From VFKU01 sp038916785 (lineage in GTDB: Bacteria > Hydrogenedentota > Hydrogenedentia > Hydrogenedentales > GCA-2746185): a DNA stretch of 64,000 nt. How positions within the stretch are numbered: the first letter of the stretch is position 1; each line of letters begins with the position of its first letter. The notes under the pieces are model-generated. The model was not told the DNA's origin. It did not search any database and saw only the letters and a list, made by a program, of their open reading frames with translations. Shown here piece after piece: positions 42,163 to 49,785 of the stretch. The stretch lies in the NCBI GenBank assembly GCA_038916785.1, contig JBCLBO010000001.1:62001-126000 (forward strand). Direction: 5' to 3'. The translations under genes were made by a program, and so were the position numbers.

Positions 42163-42205
42163 GAACCTTGAAATTCCGAGGGCGACCTTCGAATTTTCAA
42201 GGTTC
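42163..42205. repeat. Palindromic ACCTTGAAA repeat, copy A
   Basis: The perfect 11-bp arms GAACCTTGAAA and TTTCAAGGTTC are extended by an imperfect inner stem. The outer sequence is shared with copy B at 42431 and its core ACCTTG with the operator-like repeat at 42106. Confidence 0.7.
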
Positions 42206-42304
42206 ACAAGTACCCACTAACGGCGGCAAACCCTCTATTTCGGTCGACTTTCAGAGAGGCGCGGCACTGTATATGTTGTAGACCGGCGTACGGAGCTCTG
42301 CCGC

Positions 42305-42403
42305 ATGCCCTTCATCAACACATCCAAACTAAAAGTCATCGAGCGCAAGCCCGGCTGGTTCGGGCGCTACTTCCATTCGCCGAGCATGACCTTCGTGCAT
42401 TAG
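42305..42403 (+). pseudogene. Truncated 5' end of a cupin gene, copy 2
   Basis: The 32-codon frame (P-F-I-N-T-S-K-L-K-V-I-E-R-K-P-G-W-F-G-R, then Y-F-H-S and M-T-F-V-H) ends at TAG. Just beyond it, in another frame, E-K-G-S-H continues as cupin proteins do, so an indel near 42400 broke the gene before the rest was lost. It is highly similar to copy 1 at 40841. Confidence 0.7.
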
Positions 42404-43261
42404 GAGTTGAGAAGGGATCGCATCCAGCGCTACCTTGAAATCTCGAAGGACGCCGCCGAAATTTCAAGGTACCCGTTTTCGATGGTTTTCCGGAACTGGC
42501 TCTCATAAAAGCCGTTCTCACGTCGCGGTCCGCCCCGCGCCAAACAGCCCCAGCCTCACACGGGTGGGGCGGGCGTCCTCGCCCGCCTTGAATCCCTGCC
42601 TCAGGGGACCCGCGCAAGTGCGGCAAATCCTTGTTGCACTTTTGAGCGCGCTTTCACAGTTTCGCCAATCAAATTACCCTTGTTCCGCGCTCTCAACAGG
42701 AACGCGGCCTTCGACGATGTTCGACGCACATTTTCGCGCCCCATTGTTTCCCAGCGTCCGCGCCGGCTCGCCCACCCTTGTTCCGCACCTCGTCATTTCC
42801 CGTCAGTTCCCCAGTGCAACAAGCCGCCCACTCTATAGAGGACGTCACGCGGGCCACGATGCCCGCGCCACCTACTTTCTTTCTGAGTAGAAAGAAAGTA
42901 GGCAAAGAAAGACTGGTTCGCAGACCGATCGCGGGTGGGCGCAAAGAGCGAGATGCTTCGCTGCTAAGAAAGTAGTGGGTCGTTGTAGGGGCGGCCCCCT
43001 GTGGCCGCCCTGGGACTCCGGCGTGCACCGGGCGGGGACGGGGCCCCGCCCCCACGATCGCGGGGTACGCTTTCTTGACACAAACTCCGGCGATGGCCGG
43101 TGCGGAACTCAGAACGACAAAAACCAGGGAGGATCACGGACTATCGTTGCAGGCTATGTCAGTGGGATGTGATCCGTCAAATCCGTGTCGATCCGTGGCT
43201 AAAACGCGGTTGACCTTATCCACATCCAACCGTATCCATCGGCGGATGGGTATCGGTTTCG
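42404..43261. repeat. Long gene-free mosaic of hairpins and dispersed repeats
   Basis: I find no credible gene in about 850 bases. Elements are palindrome copy B (42431-42471), a GGCGGGCG/CGCCCGCC hairpin (about 42569-42588), a perfect 13-bp hairpin CTACTTTCTTTCT/AGAAAGAAAGTAG (42872-42901) related to 4934-4966, a GTAGGGGCGGCCCCCTGTGG segment (42984-43011) related to 48685-48760, a CTCCGGCGATGGCCGGTG repeat (43083-43119), and AAATCCGTGTCGATCCGTGG (about 43178-43198). Confidence 0.7.
42431..42471. repeat. Palindromic ACCTTGAAAT repeat, copy B
   Basis: The perfect 11-bp arms TACCTTGAAAT and ATTTCAAGGTA surround a GC-rich centre. It has the same outer motif as copy A at 42163. Confidence 0.7.
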
Positions 43262-44572
43262 TCAGGTTTTCGGCCAGGTTTCGCGTGCGTGCTCGATCGC
43301 CTGCTCGCGAGATGTGAGTGTGCCTTCGAGTTGGAGGTCTTCAATGGTACGGAGGATTTCGGCAAATTTTGGGCCTGGCGCGTAGCCGAGCGCGATGAGA
43401 TCGTCGCCGGTGAGTAGCGGCGTGGGGCGGACCTCCTCGGGGCCGAGGCTGGCGGCGCGATCGCGCAGCCACTCGTAGGTGTCCATGCGGCGGTGGCTGG
43501 AGGCGCAGTCGATGCGGAAGAGTTCGAGGAGTTCCGGAAAACCTTCCTCGCGGATAAGGCGCTTGAGTTTGCTCTCGCGCATCTCGCGCGCGGCCGACAC
43601 GCGCATGTGTTGCGCGACGAGCCACACGACGCGGTCCGCCTCCGCGTTCGACAGCCGCAGCCGCGCGCAGATATCGGCGGCCATCGTGGCGCCGACTTTT
43701 TCGTGGCCGTTGAATCGGATGCGGTCCTCGAAGGTCTGCGTGCGCGGCTTGCCGACGTCGTGCAGGAGCACGCCGAGCGCGAGCGTCGCTGTCGGCGCGT
43801 CGAGCAGGTCGAGCATCTTCAGGGTGTGTACGAAGACGTCGCCTTCGGGGTGATACTCCGGCGGCTGCTCGACCCCTTTCATCGCGGAGATTTCCGGCAG
43901 GAGCTGCGGCAGGAGGCCCGATTCGGCGAGCAGCATGAACCCGCGGTGCGCGTGGGGCTGCGTGAGAATGCGCAGCAATTCGTCGCGCACGCGCTCCGGG
44001 CTGGTCTTTTTGATGAGGTGGGCGAGTTCCTTTAGCGCGGCGTAGGTCTCGGGGTCGATTTCAAAGTCCAGCTTTGATGCGAAGCGTACGCAACGGAGCA
44101 GCCGCAGGTGGTCCTCCATGAAACGGTCGCGCGGCACGCCGACCGCGCGGATGACCTGCTTCGCCAGGTCGTCCCGCCCGCCGGCGTAATCGATCACTTC
44201 GTTCTTGATCGGATCGAAGAAGAGCGCGTTCACCGTGAAATCGCGGCGCAGCGCGTCTTGCTGTTCGCCGCGGAACTCGACCGACACCGGGCGGCGGCCG
44301 TCGAGGTAGGGGCCGTCCCAGCGGAAGGTCGCCACTTCGATTTGCACCTCGCCGAGCTGGACGATCTGCACACCGAAGGCCTTGCCGACGCCGATCACGC
44401 GCTTGAACAGCCGTTCGACTTCGTCCGGCTTGGCGGATGTGGCGACATCGAAGTCTTTCGGATGCCCGCCGAGCAGTTCATCGCGCACGCAGCCGCCCGC
44501 GAAGAGCGCGCGATGGCCCGCGCGGGCCAGTGTCTGGCAGACGCTAAGCGCGGCCTCGCGTGCGGTACTCAC
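43262..44572 (-). CDS. cca: tRNA nucleotidyltransferase / poly(A) polymerase family with HD domain
   Basis: The start is GTG 44572, overlapping the TGA of the upstream gene (GTGA). The 436-residue class II enzyme has the nucleotidyltransferase head L-F-A-G-G-C-V-R-D-E-L-L-G and K-D-F-D-V-A-T, with metal-binding Asp pair. R-R-D-F-T-V-N-A-L-F-F-D and the R-C-V-R-F-A-S-K helix follow, then a C-terminal HD domain (L-L-H-D-V-G-K). It adds CCA (or part of it) to tRNA 3' ends. Whether it is CCA-adding, A-adding or a poly(A) polymerase cannot be settled by eye. Confidence 0.9.
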   Translation of the reverse strand: MSTAREAALSVCQTLARAGHRALFAGGCVRDELLGGHPKDFDVATSAKPDEVERLFKRVIGVGKAFGVQIVQLGEVQIEVATFRWDGPYLDGRRPVSVEFRGEQQDALRRDFTVNALFFDPIKNEVIDYAGGRDDLAKQVIRAVGVPRDRFMEDHLRLLRCVRFASKLDFEIDPETYAALKELAHLIKKTSPERVRDELLRILTQPHAHRGFMLLAESGLLPQLLPEISAMKGVEQPPEYHPEGDVFVHTLKMLDLLDAPTATLALGVLLHDVGKPRTQTFEDRIRFNGHEKVGATMAADICARLRLSNAEADRVVWLVAQHMRVSAAREMRESKLKRLIREEGFPELLELFRIDCASSHRRMDTYEWLRDRAASLGPEEVRPTPLLTGDDLIALGYAPGPKFAEILRTIEDLQLEGTLTSREQAIEHARETWPKT

Positions 44573-47181
44573 GATTGCGGCGCGTCCTGCGAGGACTGCT
44601 CGCCCGCGGATGCGGCGTCCGCCTCGCCGCGCAACGCCTTCGCTTCGCGCATTCGCCTCAGGTGCCGCGCGCGGTATTCTGAATAGCCCCAGTAGATCAG
44701 CGCGCCGGGCACGGTCAGCGCAAAGACGGTGAGGAAGCGTGGAATCAGCGCGAGCCTCGATAGATCGTGCAACAACACTCGCCCGACTACGAAGCCCATG
44801 TAGACAATGAGCGCGGCCCAACGATATCGACGCTCCCAGAACACCAACCCGAGCAGCATCGCGGCGAGCGCGCCGCCGAGCCAGTACAGGGTGAGCGAGC
44901 GCTCCGGCGCCCAGCGCCAGAGCCCCAGCAGGCCGATCATGACGGCAATCACAACGATGGCGCTACGCAGCAGGTCCGCCCACGGGCCATAGCGGCCGTA
45001 CTTGCGCTCCCAGAGCAGGCAGGCGCGCTCGGCCGTCGCGTAGAACAGCATCGCGGCGACGAGTCCACCGAGCACGCCGCGGTCGCCGTGGTGATCGAGG
45101 GCGGGGTCGAGCAAGTAGCGCGCGTAGCTCCACGAGGCCAGGCTCAGCGTGAGTACGCCGCCGAAGCGCAGGCCCGCCAGCTTCGTCGCGCTGCCGGAGA
45201 AGAGCATGAAGACGGCGAGGCCAAGTCCGCCGACGGCAGTGATCGACGCGTCCAAGCGCCGCTCGGCGAGCGTAAATAACATCAACACCGCGGCCATGAA
45301 GGGAATCGACGCCATGGCGTCGTGCTCCCATTGCGTGCCGCCCTGGATGCGGCGCAGGTAACGCTCCCAGAGGTATCCGCCGGCGAAGGTCAGCAGCGCG
45401 ACGCTGAGCGCGTAAGGCACGAAGAACGGTTGATTCTCGAAGCCGGGCACGTTGAGGACGAGGAAGGTGTGGTAGCACGCGTGCGAGCCGATGAGCAGGA
45501 GCACGCTGGCGACCTCGACTTGTGGCGCGGCGAGAATGAGGCCGACGAGCGCCATAAGGATGCCCTCGCCGGCGAGGAGGAAGGGCATGCGCGGGTCGCT
45601 GCCGAGATCGAGAATGGTGATCGCCATCAGCGCGAGCGCGGCCGCGCTCGCGTGGAGGAGCGCCATGGCCCAGCCGGAAGCGTCGAGCCGGGTGTCGGCG
45701 AGGAACCATTGCCCCTTTACCTCGCGGCGCTCCGGCGGCAGCTTGACGACGTAGTGGTGATAGAACCATGCGATGATGCACCACACGAAGGCCGTGCCAA
45801 CGGACGAGAACCATCGCGCCGGCATGACGTAGCCGAGGACCTCGACTTCGCGGTCTGACGGAATCGCCAGCAGGCAGCCCGCCAGTGTGATCAGGAGCAG
45901 GCCCTGGCCGAAGAGTTTGAAGATCACCAGACGGCTGCGGCGGTAGGACAGCGCGAGCCCGAGGCACTCCACGGACATCGCGACGAGCAGCCACTCGTGC
46001 GAGAGGTAGGACTGGAGCGCCAGAGTGAATACGATGAAGGCCTTCGCGGCGAAAATCTGGAAGAGATAGTTTCGCGGCTGGCCGGCGAAATTCGCGTAGG
46101 CTGCGAACACCATGAACATCGCCGTCTGGACGAAGCGGAAGGCCCACTCGACGTCCGGATAATGGGCGCGGACGGACAGCCACGTGAGCGCGAGGTAGAC
46201 GAAAGAGTTCACGCCCGCCATCGGCGCGACGGTCCGCCGATACTCGCCGGTCCGGTGCGCGTCGGTCACGCAGGCGATCGAGAATACCCCGAAGATCAGC
46301 GTGAGGAAGGCGTTCGAAATCCAGAAATATTGGTCCTCGGTGACGTCCAGCTCCAGCGGCCGCACTACGAAGAAATAGACGTACGTGATTTGCGTCGCGA
46401 TGAGCGCGGCCCAGGTGAAGATGAGCCAGCGGTGCGTGAGGTGAAAGACGAGCGCGATGATCGCCACGACGGAGCAGGTGACGAGGGCGTAGACAATGTT
46501 GTCCTGGGTGAGGCTGTCGGCGAGACTCAACACGACCGTGTAATAAATGAGGAAGAGAGAGATGCCGGCGGCCGCCTCGCTGCGGCGGACGTGCGTGATC
46601 ACCGCCACGAGGATCAGCGCCGCCGCCAGCACGCCGATGCCGAGCCGCGGGTCGTCGAACAACTGCGTCGTTTGAAGGAAGAAGGCGGCGTAGGTCGTGA
46701 AGTAGAGCGCCGCGAGGCCGCAGCCGAGCACGGTCTGCGGAAAGAGGTTTTCATCGCGCCGCCTGAGAAGCCCGTAGGTGACTGCGCCAGCCGCGATCGC
46801 GTATCCCAGCCCGATTTTCCAAATGGCGCCCAGCGTGTCGTCCTGCACCGTGATCATCGCGCCGAGGACGAAGAGGGTCATGAACAGCACGGCGACGATG
46901 CGCCCGAGCCAGATGCCGCCGACGCGCGACTCGAAGGACTCGCCCTCCTCGCCGCCGATCGCGCGGCCGACCGCTTCGCGCACGCCCTCCGACAGCGGAG
47001 GCTTCACCGGGCGCGGCTGACGTGGTCGGCGCTTGCGCGGGGTGGTGTCCTCCGCGGGGACTTGGTTTTCCGGTTTCGAGAGCAGGATTTCGACGAGGCC
47101 CGAAAGCTCGCGCACTTGCGCCTCGAGATCCCCGATCCGGTGATGGTCGTCGCCCGGTTTCTGTGGCGATTCGTTGGCCAA
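44569..47181 (-). CDS. DUF2339 polytopic membrane protein
   Basis: The 870-residue protein has an N-terminal coiled coil (about 15-40), a basic Pro-rich linker, then roughly 24 hydrophobic segments. The first membrane block, G-G-I-W-L-G-R-I-V-A-V-L, matches DUF2339 proteins. The function of the family is unknown, though it is often near envelope genes. The tRNA nucleotidyltransferase gene is coupled to its stop codon, so both are made from one mRNA. Confidence 0.88.
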   Translation of the reverse strand: MANESPQKPGDDHHRIGDLEAQVRELSGLVEILLSKPENQVPAEDTTPRKRRPRQPRPVKPPLSEGVREAVGRAIGGEEGESFESRVGGIWLGRIVAVLFMTLFVLGAMITVQDDTLGAIWKIGLGYAIAAGAVTYGLLRRRDENLFPQTVLGCGLAALYFTTYAAFFLQTTQLFDDPRLGIGVLAAALILVAVITHVRRSEAAAGISLFLIYYTVVLSLADSLTQDNIVYALVTCSVVAIIALVFHLTHRWLIFTWAALIATQITYVYFFVVRPLELDVTEDQYFWISNAFLTLIFGVFSIACVTDAHRTGEYRRTVAPMAGVNSFVYLALTWLSVRAHYPDVEWAFRFVQTAMFMVFAAYANFAGQPRNYLFQIFAAKAFIVFTLALQSYLSHEWLLVAMSVECLGLALSYRRSRLVIFKLFGQGLLLITLAGCLLAIPSDREVEVLGYVMPARWFSSVGTAFVWCIIAWFYHHYVVKLPPERREVKGQWFLADTRLDASGWAMALLHASAAALALMAITILDLGSDPRMPFLLAGEGILMALVGLILAAPQVEVASVLLLIGSHACYHTFLVLNVPGFENQPFFVPYALSVALLTFAGGYLWERYLRRIQGGTQWEHDAMASIPFMAAVLMLFTLAERRLDASITAVGGLGLAVFMLFSGSATKLAGLRFGGVLTLSLASWSYARYLLDPALDHHGDRGVLGGLVAAMLFYATAERACLLWERKYGRYGPWADLLRSAIVVIAVMIGLLGLWRWAPERSLTLYWLGGALAAMLLGLVFWERRYRWAALIVYMGFVVGRVLLHDLSRLALIPRFLTVFALTVPGALIYWGYSEYRARHLRRMREAKALRGEADAASAGEQSSQDAPQS

Positions 47182-47287
47182 TCGCGGCCCCCAAGTCCTG
47201 TCGCTACCGTATCTTAGGTCTTAAACATTATACTGATCGCGTGGATCGTGTGCGAAGCCGAATCGCGCCCGTCAGGATTCCTACCCT

Positions 47288-47446
47288 ATGCTGCATTTTG
47301 TCGCCATCCTCGTCATGATCGCGGGCCTCGGCGCGTCTTTCCTCACGTACATCGGAACGATGCACTACGGCGCGTTGAGCACTTGGCTCATCGTCGCCGG
47401 CGTCGGTATCGCAGTGACCGTCTTCACGCGGCGTTCGGGCGATTGA
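47288..47446 (+). CDS. Small two-helix membrane protein
   Basis: A 52-codon frame from ATG 47288 to TGA 47446 encodes two hydrophobic segments (F-V-A-I-L-V-M-I-A-G-L-G-A-S-F-L and L-S-T-W-L-I-V-A-G-V-G-I-A-V-T-V-F) and ends T-R-R-S-G-D. It lies in the 14-base-tight space ahead of hemE and divergently from the DUF2339 gene. The regular alternation of helices supports a real gene, but no Shine-Dalgarno is obvious and I know no homologue. Confidence 0.5.
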   Translation: MLHFVAILVMIAGLGASFLTYIGTMHYGALSTWLIVAGVGIAVTVFTRRSGD

Positions 47447-47460
47447 GCGGACCCCGCAGC

Positions 47461-48486
47461 ATGGACCCGTACACGAACGGACTATTCGCCCGCGCGGCGC
47501 GCGGCGAGGCGACGCCCCGCCCGCCGATCTGGCTGATGCGCCAGGCGGGACGCACCGACCCTCAGTACAACGCGCTGCGCGAGCGCGACGGCCGGCCGCT
47601 GGAGCAATTGTTCGCCGATCCGGACGCCGCAGCGGAGATCTCGCTGCTGCCGAAACGCATCGGCGTGGACGCGATCATCTATTTCCAGGACATTCTCACG
47701 CCGCTCACGCCGATGGGCTGCCCCTTCGTGTTCCGGCCCGGGCCCGTCACCAACGCGCCGATCCGGGATGCGGCGGACGTTGCCAAGCTGCGAAAGTTTG
47801 ATGTTGCCGCGGAACTTCCCTTTATCGCGCAGACCTTCAAGAACGTTACGCGCTCGCTGAACGGCGAATTGCCGGTGCTCGGTTTTGCCGGCGCGCCGGT
47901 CACGCTGGCGGTTTTCATGATCGAGGGCAAAAGTTTCGGCCACACCGCGGCGAAGGCGCTCGACTTTTTCGAGCAGCAGCCCGTGGCGACCCGGCTGCTG
48001 CTCGATTGCCTGACCGAAATGACGATTGAGTATCTGCGATACCAGATCGAATCCGGCGCGTTTGCGGTGCAACTCTTCGAGTCCGCGGCCAACCTCCTCA
48101 CGCCCGCGCTCTACCGCAGCCTTGCGCTGCCTACGCACCGGCGCATCTTCGACGCGCTGCGGGGCAGCGCGCCGACGATCATGTTCGCGCGCGAGTGGGA
48201 GGACGTCGCCGATCTGCACGCCTCCGGCGCGGACATCCTGAGCATCCACAGCCGCGGCACGATCGCCGACGCGCGCGAGGTCGCCGGCCAGGACCGCGTC
48301 ATCCAGGGCAACCTCAGCAACCGGCTCCTCTGCGAAGGGCCCCTCGCCGCCATCGAACGCGAAGCCCGCGCCATCGTCGAGTCCGGCGCCAGAAAGGGCC
48401 ACCTCTTCAACCTCGACCACGGCCTCCTGCGCGAGACGCCTTTCGAACACGTCGAGCATCTTGTGCGTTTCGTCCGCAGCCTCTAA
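47461..48486 (+). CDS. hemE: Uroporphyrinogen decarboxylase
   Basis: The 341-residue enzyme converts uroporphyrinogen III to coproporphyrinogen III in haem synthesis. It has the N-terminal W-L-M-R-Q-A-G-R signature, D-A-I-I-Y-F-Q-D-I-L with the pyrrole-binding Asp, Q-L-F-E-S, and N-L-D-H-G with the conserved His. Two positions differ from the usual pattern: the motif after RQAGR reads T-D-P-Q-Y-N instead of L-P-E-Y-R, and the conserved Tyr before I-E-G is Phe (V-F-M-I-E-G). No other haem gene is adjacent. Confidence 0.93.
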   Translation: MDPYTNGLFARAARGEATPRPPIWLMRQAGRTDPQYNALRERDGRPLEQLFADPDAAAEISLLPKRIGVDAIIYFQDILTPLTPMGCPFVFRPGPVTNAPIRDAADVAKLRKFDVAAELPFIAQTFKNVTRSLNGELPVLGFAGAPVTLAVFMIEGKSFGHTAAKALDFFEQQPVATRLLLDCLTEMTIEYLRYQIESGAFAVQLFESAANLLTPALYRSLALPTHRRIFDALRGSAPTIMFAREWEDVADLHASGADILSIHSRGTIADAREVAGQDRVIQGNLSNRLLCEGPLAAIEREARAIVESGARKGHLFNLDHGLLRETPFEHVEHLVRFVRSL

Positions 48487-48684
48487 GCGAAAAAGTAATA
48501 GACAGGATTAACAGGATTTAGCAGGATTTAAGGAACCGATTCATCAATCCTGTAAATCCTGAAAGGATCATGTCAATCCTGTCTATTTGCCCTTCGTCAT
48601 TCGAAGCGCGACATGATCGCCTTCGAGTTGACCTCGTCCGGGGCTTGGCCGCGGGCGGGCGCACTAGCGGTCAACGCGCGCGAT
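48487..48684. repeat. CAGGATT-type repeat fold-back
   Basis: Units of CAGGATT run rightwards from 48499 (AATAGACAGGATTAACAGG) and return as AATCCTG units to a closing AATCCTGTCTATT near 48591, so the two outer ends are inverted copies. Related units occur at 4732 and 35672. No gene is seen. Confidence 0.6.
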
Positions 48685-48760
48685 CCGTAGGGGCGGCCCC
48701 CCGTGGCCGCCCTGCGTCGACATGCGCGCCTAGGGCGGCCACGGGGGGCCGCCCCTACGG
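48685..48760. repeat. Perfect 29-bp inverted repeat
   Basis: The arm 48685-48713 (begins CCGTAGGGGCGGCCCCCCGT) and its exact complement at 48732-48760 enclose 18 bases. The stop codon of the cytochrome remnant lies in the right arm. A partial relative is at 42984-43011. Confidence 0.85.
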
Positions 48761-49186
48761 TGACGTTGCGAGCGAGAGAATCCATTCGCGGATCAGCGCC
48801 ACGCCCTCGTCGTGGACGATGGTGCGGCCGATCTGCGGCATGCGGATGAAGGGGTGCGTCGAGCCGAGGCGCGTGAGCAGGAAGGACGCGTCGGGGTTGC
48901 CGGGGACGATGGCGTAGTTGCGTCCGCGCGAGGCGTTGCCGGCCGCGGTCGGCTTGTGAAATACGCCCGGCCGGTGGATGAGCGCCTCGTCCAGCGTGAA
49001 CACGAGTTGCGTCGGCCCCGCGAGACCTTTCGGGTTGTGGCACTGCGCGCAGTTGATGTCGAGGTAGCCTAGCGCGCGCTGTTCGAGCGTGCCGCTCGCG
49101 GGATCGTTCCACACATACGCCGCGCCGACCCAGCCCTCCGGCGCGTGGATGAGCAGCCGCGTTTCGATCAGCCGGCGGCCCGACGC
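48755..49186 (-). pseudogene. C-terminal remnant of a haem c-containing (SO2930-like) protein
   Basis: The open frame reads E-T-R-L-L-I-H-A-P-E-G-W-V-G-A-A-Y-V-W-N, then I-N-C-A-Q-C-H (a CxxCH haem c site), and ends R-E-W-I-L-S-L-A. This resembles the C-terminal part of dihaem c-type cytochromes of the SO2930 type. Upstream a TGA at 49187-49189 closes the frame, and the RAYT/REP unit follows within about 25 bases, so the N-terminal part, including any signal peptide, is lost. A GTG inside could start a 119-residue product, but that is unlikely to be functional. Confidence 0.7.
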
Positions 49187-49212
49187 TCATGAGCGCGATA
49201 AACGCAACAAGG

Positions 49213-49238
49213 GGGAGGGTCGCGCTCCCGCGCGACCG
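49213..49238 (+). repeat. REP element, left copy
   Basis: GGGAG head followed by an 8-bp palindromic stem GGTCGCGC/GCGCGACC. It is the exact inverse of the right copy. Confidence 0.85.
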
Positions 49239-49255
49239 CGTGCGCACCGGCGATC

Positions 49256-49723
49256 TCACCATTGAAGATCAAACAACTCGCCCTGAAAGGGCCAATCCTC
49301 TGACCTGGCAACCAAGCCATGCCTCACCGGATTATTTCGGACGTACTCCCATTTCTCGGCGTACTGTATTGCCGTCCGCATTCTCGTGTCCCATTGATTT
49401 CTTTGCCACCTCTCTTCGGGTCGCCCGCGCGATCGGGTGAACTGGGACTTCCAATACTTCATCCATGCGTCCAGATCGAGTTCGCTCTCTCCTGGCACGG
49501 CAAACAGGCGGATATGATCGGGCATCACGACGTAGCGCGCGATGTGCCAGGCGTCGGCGCGCTTCCAGGCGCCGAGAACCAGGTCGTGACACTCGGGATT
49601 CGCGAGCCACGGCTCGCGGTCTTTCGTACAGACCGTGACAAACACGATCGTTGGAGTGTCAATGGCGACGTGAACGCCGCCGGCCGGGCGCTTTCTGATT
49701 GGAAGTTTCGGGTTGTCAGGCAT
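49256..49723 (-). CDS. REP-associated tyrosine transposase (RAYT, Y1/IS200-like)
   Basis: The 155-residue Y1-family protein shows V-V-M-P-D-H-I-R-L-F at 65-74, where the HUH motif normally reads H-hydrophobic-H. Here the second His is Arg (R72). The nucleophile candidate is Y127 in Y-V-R-N-N-P-V-R-H-G-L-V, and W-D-T-R-M-R-T-A-I-Q-Y-A-E-K is the family helix. RAYT proteins nick single-stranded REP DNA. The flanking REP pair supports the identification. The lost His may make it inactive. Confidence 0.9.
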   Translation of the reverse strand: MPDNPKLPIRKRPAGGVHVAIDTPTIVFVTVCTKDREPWLANPECHDLVLGAWKRADAWHIARYVVMPDHIRLFAVPGESELDLDAWMKYWKSQFTRSRGRPEERWQRNQWDTRMRTAIQYAEKWEYVRNNPVRHGLVARSEDWPFQGELFDLQW

Positions 49724-49742
49724 GGGGTTGCCTCTAATTATT

Positions 49743-49768
49743 CGGTCGCGCGGGAGCGCGACCCTCCC
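49743..49768 (-). repeat. REP element, right copy
   Basis: Exact inverse complement of the copy at 49213. It ends 17 bases before the stop codon of pilT and may also act in 3'-end formation of that gene. Confidence 0.85.
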
Positions 49769-49785
49769 GGGTTCGTCCGTGCACT

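Larger units (their letters stand above)
49213..49768. mobile_element. RAYT transposase unit flanked by inverted REP sequences
   Basis: Two exact 26-base copies in opposite orientation, at 49213-49238 and 49743-49768, flank a single Y1 transposase gene. Each copy folds into GGTCGCGC-TCCC-GCGCGACC behind a GGGA head. REP pairs around a RAYT gene form the usual REP-transposase unit. It lies between the truncated cytochrome gene and pilT. Confidence 0.85.

Noticed and set aside
42404..43261. CRISPR array or rRNA/tRNA genes in the repeat-rich gap
   Set aside because: Repeats differ from each other and are not regularly spaced. No cloverleaf or T-loop sequence was recognised here or elsewhere in the window.
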